64,000 nt of DNA from Petrosia ficiformis (lineage: Eukaryota > Porifera > Demospongiae > Haplosclerida > Petrosiidae). A model generated the notes under the pieces. It did no database searches. It saw nothing but the letters and a program-made list of their open reading frames with translations, and was not told the origin of the DNA. Numbering within the stretch: the first letter of the stretch is position 1; every line of letters starts with the position of its first letter. Shown here piece after piece: positions 43,989 to 58,002 of the stretch. Position numbers and translations under genes: made by a program. The stretch lies in NCBI GenBank assembly GCA_947044365.1, contig OX345653.1:3109501-3173500 (forward strand). Reading direction: 5' to 3'.

Positions 43989-46900
43989 TATGACTGGTGT
44001 TACCCTCACATCTCTAACAGATTACAACAGAGGTCCAGTTTTCATAGCTTTATTTGATTATGATCAACGTACTAGTGAAGATCTCTCCTTTCGTAAAGGA
44101 GAACGTTTACAAATCCTAAATGATCAAGATGGTGACTGGTGGCAGGCTTGCTCTGTAGACACAGGACGTGAAGGTTACATACCTAGCAACTATGTAGCGG
44201 AGTACAAAACAATACAAGCTGAGGAGTAAGTCAAAGTTTTTTTGTATACTTGTACAAACAGATAATTATTACCGTTAGTGTTCACACACAAGGAATTAAT
44301 TATCAATTGCTACTCTTCACTGATTTGCCTCAGTCCAGCACTGTGTATATAGTTAGTGAGGTAATGATGCCTTACAAGGCTTTGGGAATGCAGTTAGAAA
44401 CTTACATGTATATTGTGTGCTGTTTGTATGCCAAAATATATTCCAGCTATTTGTAAGATCAATCATTTCTTAATTGTTTTAAGTTTTGACACACCTTCTG
44501 TAATACGAACCTTTTATCCACAAACCTCCTCAATTTTCAACTGTCTAATATAGTCTATATTTCAGAATGAAACTCAGACAACCAAAAAATATCATTTCAG
44601 CTGTTACGTGTGTATTCCAAATCATTATCATGTCTGCCATAGTAATCTAATTTGACCTTTCATATGTGTTAGACTGACTAGCATTAATTAATGAATGTCT
44701 TCTAATTGCAATAACAAATGTTCCAGACTTTTGAGTTTTGAGCTGGTGAGTAGTAGTGTACTTGTGTTGATAAAATGTAATATTAGATTGATAATTTGGT
44801 ATTAACTAGCTAAAGAGAGGTTCTATGCAATGCCATTTCCCTTGATGTGGTCAAAGGAATGCAATTAAATGACAGATATGTTTTGATGTTTGTGTCAGCA
44901 CCATTCTGTTGAAGTTTGACTAGCTAAAACACTGCAATATCAAACAGTGATAAATTACTGTATTGGTGGATCAGTAATGATAATCTTCTTTATAGTATAT
45001 AGGGGGACAAATTGTGACCAGGAATTAGGAAGTTAGTCAAGTTACTGCAGGAAATGTGTCGTGTGTGGCAAGTGATTTGGGAATTTAGAATTAGATTCCA
45101 CTACAAACTGCAATCTGGAGCACGATTTACTAAAATTTTTCAGCACACCCTCAAATACATTATTTGAAATTTCATTGCTGTTAGCATTTTAATTAAAAGT
45201 AGAAACCTTCTCATAATAATTCACAGCAATTTATCATCATGTAGATGTGATAATGTATTATGTAACTACATGTACATGTAGTAAGTAAATTGAGTTCTGT
45301 GCTAGTCAAAATTTATAGAAAAACTACTTGGTTGTAATTCAGAGAAGGTACCGGTACATGTACATGTACATGTAGGACACACTTGATTTATGATGACCTA
45401 GGATGTGACTTTATATGCAATATATATATAGTGTATAGTTTAATTTCATAAGGTTAATACATGATTATACTGTAACTCAATAACTTATATGTAATATAGT
45501 GTATAGTTTAATGTCATAAGGTTAATACATGATTATACTGTAACTCAATAATGAAGTAATGGATTGAAAGTTGATATACATGATAAAGAATGGTGTTAAT
45601 AAAAAAACTTATGAGCATTTTTCTGACGTCATGATGAGCATGAATGACTATTAAATATCAGAATCCATCTTCATCAGTCAAGTATTCCAGGTATTCAGTT
45701 ACACATAAGAGATAACAAAAGATCAAGTTTCCTTCTTGCATTAATTCCACTACCATAGTTACAGTAGGTACCTCTATTCCAGGAAATTGGTAAATTACAA
45801 TTCAGTCTATATCTTCTAACATCTAATACCACATAACCCTAAATTTTTGCAGGCTATAAATTTTGCATTTTTCTTGAAATTGACGAACCATAACCATCAT
45901 CACTACAATCATGACTTTAAAGATTGTGTGTGACTTTAGTTTTTCTTAGTAGTATATAAATGTACTGATTTTTTTGTATTGTATTATACCATTGATAAAG
46001 GTAGTAGAGAAGCTACCAAAACGTTTGGTTATTAATAAAATATTTTGATTGGTGAAAAAGTAATTAAATATAAGTGACATTGAATTACCCAATCATTCAG
46101 GACTATTCAATAGATAATTTTGGTCAAACATTGCAGAAAGTTTGTACAGGAAGCTATTAAAATTTTGTATCCACAAAAATCGATCATTAGGCAATTCCAA
46201 ACTTCTTTGGCTTGTTGTAAAGTGTAGAATAGTGAGTGTTTAAATATGAATAATTACATGTTCTGTCTCTTTCTACATCTCCGATAACATCATGTATGTT
46301 TACCTCCAAGTGTTAGTATAGTGACATACACATGTACTACACATGTAGTACACTTGTATGTATACCCAACAGTTTTGAGGAATAGAATTTCAAACTTTCA
46401 AAACTGTCCCATTCTAGTCTGTCCCACAGAGCCATCCCTATGATTACTTTTGATAGTGTTAATTAAATTAACACAAATAAATTATATATAAATTAACTTA
46501 ATTTATATATAATTTATTTGTGTTTGTGTCATGTATGCATTGTATATGTACATGTAGTTAAGGAATTTTGTCACTGGGAGGCTTGGCCAATTAATGAGGT
46601 GGCACGTAAAAGACTACTAAACCTGCAGGAAGAAAGCAGCCTTAACAGCTTGTAGAAACAGCAACTAATAGCTGTTATAGACATTGCAAAGGGTATGCAA
46701 GAACCGTTGAAGAGTAAGATAAAAAAATAATTATAATAAGTTGAGTTTGCTGACATGAGGAAGCCATATACAGTGATTAGTGGTCATCAAAAAGCAATCA
46801 TAGAGATGAAATATTAGTGATTTTAATATTGAGTGTGACATTGTTAAGGTAGCACCCAGTAACTAAGATATCCCTGTGATTGCTTTGTGGTGGCTATCAC

Positions 46901-49256
46901 TCATTGCTGCTGACACCACTACCTTTCTGTGTACTCTGAATATCAGACCCTTGATAAAACTGAAGAACTTTTTCTAGTTCTAACCTAAATCATCCCTAAG
47001 GAAAAATATGATCACAAGATATTATAGAGAAAAAGTATCCCTATAGTTGCTTTGTCATTCAATAATCATGGCTGAATTCTCATGCCTGAAACTATTGTAC
47101 TTATTATTTTGATTATCTACTCTTCTTACCTTTTTTAAGTTTCCTGTAGAACTTAAGGAAATTGTTTTAGATACAACAGCTATGTTCTATGTGAAATACA
47201 TGTATTGTTAATCAGGCTTCTTCATGTTTGTCTGTAGACCTCAAGCGCACGTTCTTATACGTACCACACCCATTAATTGACCGATCCCCTTGGAATGAAA
47301 CAACTTACTTAACTACATGTACATGTGCATATACAATGCATGTTTTAAGCTTTTATAGGGCTGATCCAGCAGGCGCCATAAAAATCTCTACTACATATAC
47401 ATGTGAACACTTATGTACATACTACTCACTGCACATTCACAACAGTGATCAGTACATCATTGATACGTACTTATAAGTATAATAAGTTGAATGAGTAGCA
47501 AATAGTACATAGGGGTGTGAAAATATTGTACTTACAAATACATGTTTCTCTCTATGCTGTAATTAAATCCACTATTCACTGCTCATTCAACTTGGAATGA
47601 CCTCTTTTACATACATGTACATGTACATGTGTGCAGACTACTCTCCGGTCATTCGACAGTCTTTATACTGTAATTATAATCATGTATATGTACTATTCAC
47701 TGCCCATTCAACTTGTAATTAATTACATGTACATGTGTACATGTGTATATCTCTATGATGTATTTACTACCCAAGTTTTCATACATGATTTTGTGTTAGG
47801 GAGGGGAAAGAATTGATCATGTGAACCACACTGCTCCTGGGGGGGTAGGGGGGTCTGGGGGTATGCTCTCCCAGGAACAGTTTAACTTTAAGCTCTCTGA
47901 GGTTGCTTCTGATGGCATCTGGGGCCCCAGAAGTTTTGTAGCAGAGATGTTGAAATAAATTTGGCATGAAATCAACCCCCCCCCTCTGTATGAAACTCTG
48001 CTACCCACTGCTCATTCAACTTATTTCTATGACTTTATGCTGTAATATTCAGTGTTCATTCAACCTATAGTAAATTGTATGCATGTACACATGCAGCTAA
48101 AAGTAAGGGTGTATCCAGTACAAAAGAGTAGTAGACTGGTATGTGAAGCATGCCATAAAATGGTAGCTAATTAATTATTCTGATGAGTGTGATCAATTAA
48201 TTAATAAGACAGTTGAGTTGAGACGTAAAACATGACTACATGATAATTCATGTGCCTAGCATGCTAGCAAAAGGTGTAGAAACAATTAACAAACAAACAT
48301 AACAAACAAGCAGCCACGAATATTCAGCCACAAAGGGCTTAGAAAATATTAAAGCAGCCACCCTGGCTTAGAAAAATATCAGAAAAATCACAATCAGCCA
48401 CAATGGCTTAAAAAATTTGAAGTAAAAAAGGAGGACACTGAATGCCCAGTCTTGACAACTGGGAATAGTAGCCTATTAAAGATATTTGAAGGCTAGCCAA
48501 CTCTCCCCACTCATCATACATTACATATAATTATAATAATAATCAATATTGTGGCATACTAATTATATAGGAAAACAATTATACTTTCAACCTGATTATT
48601 ATTACTAATATCCTGTACGTATCAAATGTTGCATACATACACACATGTATGTAGTATTAGTGAATTTAGAAAAATATTAAATATTTCAAAAAATTCAGAT
48701 TAGAGTAGATACAACCTTACCCTAGCCTACACCCTTGTAACTGCTAACTTACTGTACATGTACATGTACATGTATGTCTATTGTCTTACATACTGTAAGT
48801 ATATGTACACATTCATGTACGCATACGTGTACATTATGCTACTCACTGTTCATTCAGTAATACTTACATGTATGCCTTCATCTTTACATTGTAATCACAC
48901 TAGCACATACTTGTTCACACTTGTAACAGTTATATGTCTATTGTGTTAACATTGGGATTTACATGTACATGTACAGTACACATATATGTGTGTATGTATG
49001 TGTGTATGTATGTACACATACATGTAAGTATACAGACATGATTCACATACCAGCATTGGTAAACATTCTGAGTGATTGCTCTCTCAATAATTCTGAAGTT
49101 ATCTTTCAAAATATTCAACTATGTGTGTGTGTGTGTGTAATGGAGTTATATGTACAAGACTGCATGCACATACATGTAACTACACAGTTGTGTAATAATG
49201 TATAATGACATGTACATTTATATATTATATGTATGTCTGTACATATACAAAGAACA

Positions 49257-49343
<87 letters not shown>

Positions 49344-49823
49344 TATGTAACTACACATTTTATGTAACACTGTGATTAGCACCTATTAAATTTCCTTCCA
49401 CAAACAAGCTTCTCTGTACATGTACATGAACAACATGTACTTGTACATGTACATGTACTTGAACACATAAATGTACATGTACATGGTGTTGTTTGTGGAA
49501 GGAGAGTATATATAATTATGTTTGTACTATGGGTGATTTGTTGGTAGTTTATCATCAATCCTGATTAGGTCTGAGATCTGTAAAATTGTAAGAAGCCTTT
49601 TGAGCTAGTTTAACACCTGGATCAGTTGATTAATAATTGTTACAAATTGATCAATACTTTATATATACACACACACACACCAAAGCAAAGAAATAGTTTC
49701 AAATTGAAGTTTGCTCAGCCTGGTGATACATGTGTTACAGTATAAACTCAGAGAATATCCGGCAGACAGCTGTTATATCTTGTGCTGCACACACACACAC
49801 ACACATACCCAAAGAGGATATTT

Positions 49824-49894
<71 letters not shown>

Positions 49895-49908
49895 AAAGAA
49901 GGGTATTT

Positions 49909-49967
<59 letters not shown>

Positions 49968-49981
49968 AAAGAAGGATATTT

Positions 49982-50036
<55 letters not shown>

Positions 50037-50050
50037 AAAGAAGGGTATTT

Positions 50051-50097
<47 letters not shown>

Positions 50098-52600
50098 AAA
50101 GAAGGGTATTTTTTGATTGTAATAGGTAATGTGTACATTGTATGTGGGAGTATGTGGCTTCTGTATCTAAAGTGTGATTTAATAAATATACATTCTTTAA
50201 ATGTTTTAACTAGTGTTATGTCCTCCACTGAAATTACATGCTGACCACAAAGATGGGATTTTGTTGTGACTATATGATTTGCTGATAATTGTATAATTAT
50301 AATTATTTTGTCTAATCATAATTTGTCGTGTGTCGTATCTCTAGTCAAGTCTCAACAATGTATTTGTGGTATGGGAAACTTAACTTCATTTAATTCTCAA
50401 AGGCCTTACCAGCCCTAACCCAAAGGTCTGATGACAAGACTTGCACCTCTGTTGGAATGATTGGGCAGGTTTCAGACAACCCCACTTGTCGATTCTAATC
50501 GCTGCTGGTTAGCCCAGCTCTTATTCCTATGGTTTGTCCCCAGTCCCAATCACCCATTCCTATTCCTATGGTTTATCCCCAGTCCCAATCACTGTGTCTC
50601 TCTATATAATTATGTGTGTGTGTGTATGTCTGTGTTCTTATGTTAATGTTTGTAAGTTTGTATACATGTATATACGTAATGAGTTTATGTATATATGTGT
50701 TTTGTATATATAATGTGTGTCTGTATGTGTGTATACAGTGTACATGTTGTGTGTGTCTGAGTTTGTGTGTCTGTATGTGTGTATACATGTTGTGTGTATC
50801 TGAGTCTGTGTGTCCGTCTGTTTGTGTATGTCTGCATGTGTGTGTATCGTCTGTCTAATCAGGCATAAGTTCATTTTTTCTTTGTTTCTAATTCCCTCAT
50901 CCTGTATATCATAATAACCATTGCATAAGATAAGTCATATGCAATTAATGTTGCTTCTAAAAGTACATGAATTGTGATATAGGGAATCTTCTCTAATGGT
51001 GTTGTTTTCTACTTGTAGTTTGTTTAGACTCTCAGTTATCATTTCTCTAATAAGACGAAGAATGTGCTGTGTTTGTCAATCATTTTAAACTTTGAATCAT
51101 GAGTTAATTATGTAATAAATAATACGCATAATTATTATTATAAACATTATATTTGGTTTGTGTGTGTCTGTTTCTGTCTGTGTTTGTGTGTGTATATAAT
51201 TAAATGTGTGTCAATGTGTGTTTGTGTGTGTCTATTTCTGTCTGTGTTTGTGTGTCTGTGTGTGGTTGTGTGGGTGCATCAAAATCACCATATATCATAA
51301 AATGAGACCATTTGGTAAATTAGTTTACATAACTAAGTGTTTAATACATCTTTCTTTGAGATCAAAACGTTTTTTATTTCTCATGAGACTTGGATTGATT
51401 CTTTACAGAGTGTTATAGTATTTTTCAACAGCATATATTATAACTATTTTTAATTGTAGTAAGACAATATTTTGCCATTCCGGTAATATTGGCAAACCAA
51501 AATCATACGATACAATTATTGAAATGTATGCGACATTGCCCAGCCCTAATTGTGTACAATCAGATGTGTAATAATGGACAAAAAAAAAGATCACTGAATA
51601 ATAGTGTTGGTTTAGTTAACTATTACTATAACTAAAACCCCTTTTAGTAAGGCATTGTGACTTTTAGTTAACTAAACTATAACTAAATTACAGGCCTACT
51701 GTAATAACTATAACTAACTTAAATGAAAATTGGCCAATAATGGGCATTTTAGTTAACTAAAACTGCGCAAACATGTTTTAATGAGCTTTATCTGTGATAA
51801 GCTTCTCTCAACGAAGCGGTAGACACAGGAGATGACAAACTGACATTAATTAGCAATTAGCAATTAACAGTATGGCTGATACATTAATTTATGTAACAAA
51901 GCAATAAATTATAACCTCATTGTCAAGAAGAAAACTTCTGGTCAGAAAATGATCTCAGGATGGTGGAATGAAAAATATTTCCTGCATGTATCAGATCTGT
52001 AAGGAAGGACCCTGTCCACACAACAGAACTTTACAAAATAATCGTTTTGTGGAACAAACTCAACAAGGGCCCTTTTTGCAAATGTTGTCACATATGTAGA
52101 TTTGTATACTGTAATATAAGTACAAGCTTAAGGACAGTATAGTATAGTACATGTGCAGTATTATACTGTACCATACTGTACTATAGGAATTTGTATAGTA
52201 CAGTATAGTATTATAGTACGTACCATATAGTACAGTAGAGTACAGTATAGTGTAGTATAGTACTGTATAGTATTATAGTATAGTACTGTATAGTATTATA
52301 GTATAGTACAGTATAATACAGTATACACTGTACTGTACTGGTATAATACACAAGATTCCACAAATGTTTTGCTTCAAGTAGGATAAAATATGTACATTCC
52401 ATACACAGTTCAGGAAACCATTGCAATCCATACTATGATCTAACTCTGTGTGTGTTTGTCTGTCTGTCTGTTTGTATCTGTGTCTGCATCTATCTGTGTT
52501 TGTACCTGTGTCTGTGTATATGTCTGTGTACCTGTCTATGTCTGTCTGTCTGTGTGTATGTCCGTCTGTCTGTGTGTATGTCTGTCTGTCTGTACCTGTC

Positions 52601-52637
<37 letters not shown>

Positions 52638-55600
52638 ATGTCTGTCTGTCTCTGTCTGTCTGTCTGTCTGTATGTCTGTCTGTCTGTTTGTATGTATGTC
52701 CATATGTTTGTCTGTGTGTATGTATGTCTGTCTGTGTATGTCTGTCTGTGTATGTCTGTCTGTGTATGTGTGTGTCTGTGTGTATGTCTGTCTGTCTGTG
52801 TATGTGTCTGTGTGTACCTGTGTCTGTGTGTATGTCTGTCTGTGTCTGTCTGTCTGTGTATGTGTGTGTGTGTGTCTGTCTGTCTGTCTGTCTGTACCTG
52901 TGTCTGTGTATTTATGTACATGTATGGGGAGTTAATATAATAATAGTAAATAACCTATAATTATACATGTACATACTATAGTTATGTATATACATTGTGT
53001 ACTATGACTAATAATATTCATCTGTTGCCATAATGCCTATAATGCCAATTCCTAACAAGTTTCTTTTGTAACACTATCTATAGTCTACTCCTACACTTCA
53101 TATGCTATCATCCATTGTATTCATCATAGGATATTCATATTCATATGTGTATTAGACTTAGTGTCACCAACTTTGTGTGTGTGGCTAGTGTATATGTTCA
53201 CAGAGAGGTTGTTGCGCACATGTCTCTGTGTGTGGCTAGTGTATACATGTATGTTCACAGAGAGGTTGTTGTGCACATGTCTCTGTGTGTGGCTAGTGTA
53301 TATGTTCACAGAGAGGTTGTTGCGCACATGTCTCTGTGTGTGGCTAGTGTATACATGTATGTTCACAGAGAGGTTGTTGCGCACATGTCTCTGTGTGTGC
53401 CTCAAGTATATGTTCACAGAGAGGTTGTTGCGCACATGTCTCTGTGTGTGGCTAGTGTATACATGTATGTTCACAGAGAGGTTGTTGCGCACATGTCTCT
53501 GTGTGTGCCTCAAGTATATGTTCACAGAGAGGTTGTTGTGCACATGTCTCTGTGTGTGGCTAGTGTATACATGTATGTTCACAGAGAGGTTGTTGCGCAC
53601 ATGTCTCTGTGTGTGCCTCAAGTATATGTTCACAGAGAGGTTGTTGCGCACATGTCTCTGTGTGTGGCTAGTGTATACATGTATGTTCACAGAGAGGTTG
53701 TTGCGCACATGTCTATGTGTGTGGCTCAAGTATATGTTCACAGAGAGGTTGCATGTCTCTTTGCATCATTATGGAATTTAATCGTTGTTGTAGGGTATAT
53801 TATGTGTTGACTCATCAGTTCAACATGATGGGTCAGCATGTAATATATACCCTGATAACATTGATTAAATTCTAATGGCGTGCAGTAACACAAGACCTAT
53901 AATTTATTAATGTAGCTAAAGGTCATTCACATTCACCATGACCTTATAAAAATGTTCAAAAGTTTAGTTTGGAATGAGCAATCTTTTTTACTGCACCATT
54001 TTCATATAATTATCCTTCCCATTCTTTTTTGTGTAGATTCAATCCATTGCTTCATTATTTAGTTACAGTATAATCATGTATTAACCTTATGACATTAAAC
54101 TATATACTATATAAAATCATTGTGAATGTGAGCAGACTTTAATTTAATAAAGATAATTAGCTTAACTAATATAATATGTTAGAGTGCTACGGTCATTGCA
54201 TACATGATTCCAGGCAGTCAATGACTTCAGAGTTGTATGCTGTTTTGTTACTATAAATAGTGGGTGGGTTGTGGTTTTGTTACTATTTATAGTAACAAAT
54301 GCTACATACAGAAACTGCGTAAACATTAGAGTCGTTCTTGATTTAATGTATTTTAAACTAGTACATACATCCGCTGTACAGACCCGATTTTCACATTTTG
54401 AGATCCATTAAATGCCCATATGCAGGGTTGTACGATGAATGTGGTCTACACACTAAAATGTTTTTTTTTCTGTATATAAATTTGTTTATATGTAAAAATG
54501 CGGAGAGAAATTTCAATATTAATTTGTTTACAAAACATTATTGTACTAGAAGAGAGTGAGGGGTGGTGTGTCAATAGACATCAGAGGTATCCTATTTTAT
54601 TAGCTTTATAGCATTCTCAGGAATGCCAATCTTAAATCGATACTCTAACTTCTATACTATTAATCCATCAGAGATAGAAAGATATTTACCTGGTTTCTGT
54701 TTCCAGTGACCCATGAAGTCACTCTTGTAGGCTGTAGCAATTACTAAACTATCTTAATGGTAGGCACAAAGGAGTATATGTACAGACAAAGAGGACACAA
54801 ATGTCCCACCCTTACACTACAAACAAGATCTAATATGAATGCAATACAAAAATATCTATGAAGTATCCAATCCACAGTTGTATATCATGCATGAAGTTGT
54901 CCATGTGTAGAGTGGGTACTGTTGTCATGACCATATTCCATTGTTATAACATGCTTATAACTTGTAATAAACATTATGTAGTCGTGTCTTCGTACAAAGA
55001 TAGTATTCATATGTGCACGAAGTTTTCCATGTGTAGAGTGGGTATTGTTGTAATGACCATCTTCCATTAAAGTGTTATAACTTATAACTTGTAATAAACA
55101 TTATATAGTCGTGTCGTCATATAAAGGATAGTATCCATATGCATTGTAAATAGTATTACCCTAACCAACTCATTATATTTTAACTTCATTAATACTCCAA
55201 TTCTCACAGGGAATCTTCATATGGTAATATGATTGAATTAGTATTCTAAATTAAAATTCATCAATTATCATGAACTCTCTAATTAAACAATTTGATTGGT
55301 TCGTTCAAATGTGATATAAACCAATTTGAAGTACAATTATAATTATATTGCGTAACATTGAACCTGGAACAGACGTGGGGCTTTTTGAATGTACTTTTGA
55401 ATGTACTTAAGTACAAGTAGAAGTACTAGCAAGTTTTGCCAAGTACAAGTACAAAGAACAGACACTATTTTATCTGATAAACATTACCTGTTTGATGCAG
55501 TCTATATACATACAGTGAAATCTCTCTATTCGGGACACCATTGGGACAAATATACATGTCCTGATTACAGAGGTGTCCTCATTTCAGCGGTGAATTTATA

Positions 55601-57329
55601 ATATAAACTATAGTTTGGGACAGTTTTAACTGTCCTTAATACAGGGGTGTCCTCATTTCAGGGTGTCCTGAATAGAGGGGTTTCACAGTATTTTGATTAT
55701 ATTTACAATAGTTTAACACCATGGAAATTTACACGATAAACACTTTCAGTACTTGTAAATATTCAAGTATTTCAAATTACCATTGTACTTGGCTCCATTT
55801 CTGGACCTGGAAGGTGTGCTAATGTAACAAGTAGATTAATGAATTAAACATAGAACCTCTAGTCAAGCTATTTTGATTGGCTCATTCAAATGTAATATAT
55901 ACTTTACTTTGTAAATATAGTAAGATTCAACCAGGAAGGTGTGTTATTGAAATCGGGAGGTTAATATCGAGCTTCTAATTGAGCAATTTGATTGGTTCAT
56001 TCAAATGTAGTTTGAAGTATAAAATTCATCACTTATTAAGATTCTACATGTACTCATGTATGAGATTGAATTACAGTGGTACAGAAATGTGTTTTGACAG
56101 GATTAAATTGTAGTTCACAGGTTGTTTTTCATGTTGTCCAAATTTCAATTTTATTTTAATTTAATTACAGTTGGTATTTTGGACCTATAAAAAGAGCTGA
56201 GGCAGAGAAGTTCTTACGTGCCAATAGTAGTAGAGGGACATATTTAGTGAGAGAGTCAGAAAGCAAACCAGGTGACTACTCACTCTCAATCCAAGATGGA
56301 GACACAGTAAAACATTATCGTATTCGAAAACTAGATGAAGGAGGGTTTTTCATCACTCGTCGTGCAGTATTTAGTACCTTAAAGGAGCTTGTTGACTATT
56401 ACACAAAAGATGCTGATGGATTGTGTTGTACTCTTCGACTTCCTTGTACTCAGCTGGAAAAACCTATGATTGATCTTTCACATAAAGTAAAAGACATGTG
56501 GGAAATCCCCCGATCTTCTGTTGCTCTTCTTCGTCTCCTTGGCACAGGCCAGTTTGGAGAAGTATATGAAGGACTTTGGAACAACACTACACCAGTCGCT
56601 GTTAAGACGCTAAAAATGGGTACTATGCAGCCACATGCATTTCTAGAAGAAGCCCATATAATGAAAAAACTCAGACACCCGAAATTAATCCAGCTGTATG
56701 CTGTATGCACTAAAGAAGAGCCGATATATATTATTACCGAATTAATGCCAAAGGGAAGCCTTTTGAATCATTTACAATCCCCTGAGGGTCGACGTCTTCA
56801 ATTGCCTCAGTTGATAGACATGTCTGCTCAGATTGCAGCAGGCATGGCATATTTGGAGATGCACAACTACATTCATCGTGATCTTGCAGCACGTAACATT
56901 CTTGTAAGTGAAAATAACATTGTCAAAGTCGCTGATTTTGGTCTCGCTCGGCTTATTGCTGATGATGAGTATAATGCACACGAAGGTGCCAAATTTCCGA
57001 TCAAGTGGACTGCTCCTGAAGCTGCCCTATATAATAGATTTAGTATAAAATCTGATGTATGGTCTTTTGGCATTTTGCTCACAGAATTAGTGACATATGG
57101 ACGTATTCCTTATCCAGGAATGTCCAATGCTGAAGTTCTTCAACAGTTAGAAAGAGGATATCGTATGCCTAGTCCACCAAATACACCCGAACCACTCTAC
57201 CAAATTATGTTGGACTGTTGGAAGCGTAATGCAGCTGATCGACCAACATTTGAGGCACTTCAGTGGCGCCTGGAAGATTTCTTTGTCATGGATGGCTCTC
57301 AATATCAACATGCAAGTGAATTATCTTAA
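43760..57329 (+). CDS. Src-family tyrosine kinase (complete)
   Basis: Membrane-anchored non-receptor tyrosine kinase. Three exons (43760-43904, 44021-44225, 56171-57329) join in phase to 502 aa. MGNCCS at the start gives an N-myristoylation site (Gly2) with Cys4 and Cys5 as likely palmitoylation sites. SH3 at about 55-110 (ALFDYD, WW at 88-89, IPSNYVA), SH2 at about 118-210 (WYFGPI, Arg144 of LVRES binding phosphotyrosine), linker WEIPR, kinase at about 232-485: GTGQFG loop, Lys262, Glu277, Thr306 gatekeeper, HRDLAARN with Asp354, DFG Asp372, activation Tyr384 in DDEYNA. The tail Tyr495 ([10 protein letters not shown]) keeps the Csk-type inhibitory site, so autoinhibition should work. Start has A at -3 and G at +4. 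SH2 plus kinase in one exon is notable. Confidence 0.96.
44021..44225 (+). CDS. Src-family gene 1, exon 2 (SH3)
   Basis: 205 bp from a CTAACAG acceptor to a GTAAGT donor; the whole SH3 domain in one exon. The preceding 116-bp intron contains a TA microsatellite (43928-43982). Confidence 0.96.
45380..45655. mobile_element. Family C copy with internal duplication
   Basis: The block ATAGTGTATAGTTTAAT..CTGTAACTCAATAA occurs twice in a row; the right end ..GAGCATGAATGACT is diverged. Confidence 0.65.
46431..46808. mobile_element. ATCCCTATGATTGCTTT-type element
   Basis: Left ATCCCTATGATTACTTTTG, right ..CAAAAAGCAATCATAGAGAT. Contains a palindromic AATTTATATATAATTTATTTG stretch and the AAGAAAGCAGCC..CAGCTTGTAG block. 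A partial second copy in opposite orientation follows at about 46855-47350. Confidence 0.62.
48240..48545 (+). mobile_element. SINE-like retroposon, second copy
   Basis: Same sequence order as 16490-16745 (CATGTGCCTAGCATGCTAGC, AGCCACAAAGGGCTTAG, CTGAATGCCCAGTCTTGA) with an ATAAT-rich tail. Confidence 0.6.
49257..49340. repeat. TA microsatellite
   Basis: About 80 bp of almost pure TA. Confidence 0.97.
49787..50110. repeat. CA microsatellite punctuated by a conserved spacer
   Basis: CA runs of varying length separated by CCCAAAGAAGGGTATTTTCTA, five near-identical spacers in all. The whole (CA)n-plus-spacer unit has been amplified. ORFs here are artefacts. Confidence 0.95.
51605..51775. mobile_element. 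TAGTG-type element copy
   Basis: AGTGTTGGTTTAGTTAAC.. with CCCCTTTTAGTAAGGCATT and an ending ATTTTAGTTAACTAAAAC; the right terminus is incomplete. Confidence 0.6.
52449..52912. repeat. TCTG/TGTA tetranucleotide array
   Basis: About 460 bp of TCTG with TGTA, TGTG and ACCTG variants. Open in all forward frames only because of the repeat. Confidence 0.96.
53161..53752. repeat. Higher-order satellite of alternating 51- and 57-bp units
   Basis: CAGAGAGGTTGTTG recurs at 53201, 53258, 53309, 53366 and 53417, so spacing alternates 57/51 (108-bp higher-order period). The longer unit has an extra ACATGT. Half the later short units carry CCTCAAG instead of GGCTAGT. All lengths are multiples of three, which keeps 200-codon frames open on both strands. 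Confidence 0.93.
53917..54141. mobile_element. Family C TA-flanked miniature element, inverted
   Basis: TA-AAGGTCATTCACATTCACC to ..GTGAGCAGACTT-TA. Confidence 0.77.
54890..55140. repeat. 126-bp tandem duplication
   Basis: CCATGTGTAGAGTGGGTA occurs at 54901 and 55027; the units also share AATAAACATTATNTAGTCGTG. Confidence 0.85.
55514..55690. mobile_element. Tc1/mariner-like miniature element
   Basis: CAGTGAAATCTCTCTATTC to GAATAGAGGGGTTTCACAG, flanked by TA. The interior GGACACC/GGTGTCC motifs are typical of a MITE type seen widely in invertebrates. Confidence 0.7.
56171..57329 (+). CDS. Src-family gene 1, exon 3 (SH2 and kinase)
   Basis: 1159 bp in one exon from a TTACAG acceptor to TAA. 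It carries the whole SH2 domain, the linker, the kinase domain and the regulatory tail. Confidence 0.97.
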
Positions 57330-57736
57330 GTGTGGTTGGTTTTCTCTCTCTCTTGTATTTTTTTACAATTATTCTTTAGTCTTCCCGATCAATCATTTGA
57401 CTCCATTCAACAGTACTTATGAGTTATGACTATAATAATATTATATTATTACACAAAGGAATAATTATACACATATAATAATAATTATATTATATCAAAA
57501 ATAATTTTTATAATAATTATTAGATGGTTTATCATGGAAACGAGCATTCCCAGCTCGATTTTGTTTGTGTGACTCAATTTAATATTTATTTCATATAATA
57601 ATTATACACATATATATTTATCATAGTTATATACATAAATATTGTATAGTTATTTGTCTCATGTGGAATGTTGTGTTGTATGACAATTATAATTATAAAT
57701 CTTTCTGTACTTCTATGGTGTTCTATTTTCTTATTA

Positions 57737-57742
57737 AATAAA
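57737..57742 (+). terminator. Candidate polyadenylation signal of Src-family gene 1
   Basis: AATAAA 408 bp after the stop codon and 261 bp before the next gene's ATG; the only canonical signal noticed between them. Confidence 0.55.
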
Positions 57743-58002
57743 ATTATTATGGCATTATTCTTTTTACACGATATTATGAAATTATTAATTAATTTGGGGA
57801 GCTTCGGAGGTCGGGGGGTCGAAATAAAGATCAAAGAGTGAGGGGGCGTGTCGGATTCCATTGATTTCCTGTGTTGCTTTGAGGGAGAAGTTGTTTGAGT
57901 GTTGTCGCCATTTATACAGACATTTTGTCCGTCCTACGGTCCTAAGTTATATACTTTTACATAGTGTTGATTTTTCGTTCTCTACGAGAGACATCTCTTA
58001 TA

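Larger units (their letters stand above)
44226..56170 (+). other. 11.9-kb intron of Src-family gene 1
   Basis: GTAAGT..TTACAG intron joining SH3 to SH2. No coding exon was recognised inside. It holds family C and D elements, two ATCCCTATG-type elements (46431-47350 region), a CAGGGTTTC relative (47775-48000), a retroposon, simple repeats and satellites listed separately. The first 1 kb and 50.9-52.1 kb are mostly unique AT-rich DNA. Confidence 0.85.

Noticed and set aside
52448..52960. Cys/Val/Ser-rich frames of 160-170 codons
   Set aside because: TCTG/TGTA repeat artefact.
53124..53810. Open frames of about 200-220 codons on both strands
   Set aside because: Product of satellite units whose lengths are multiples of three; no known fold, no splice context.
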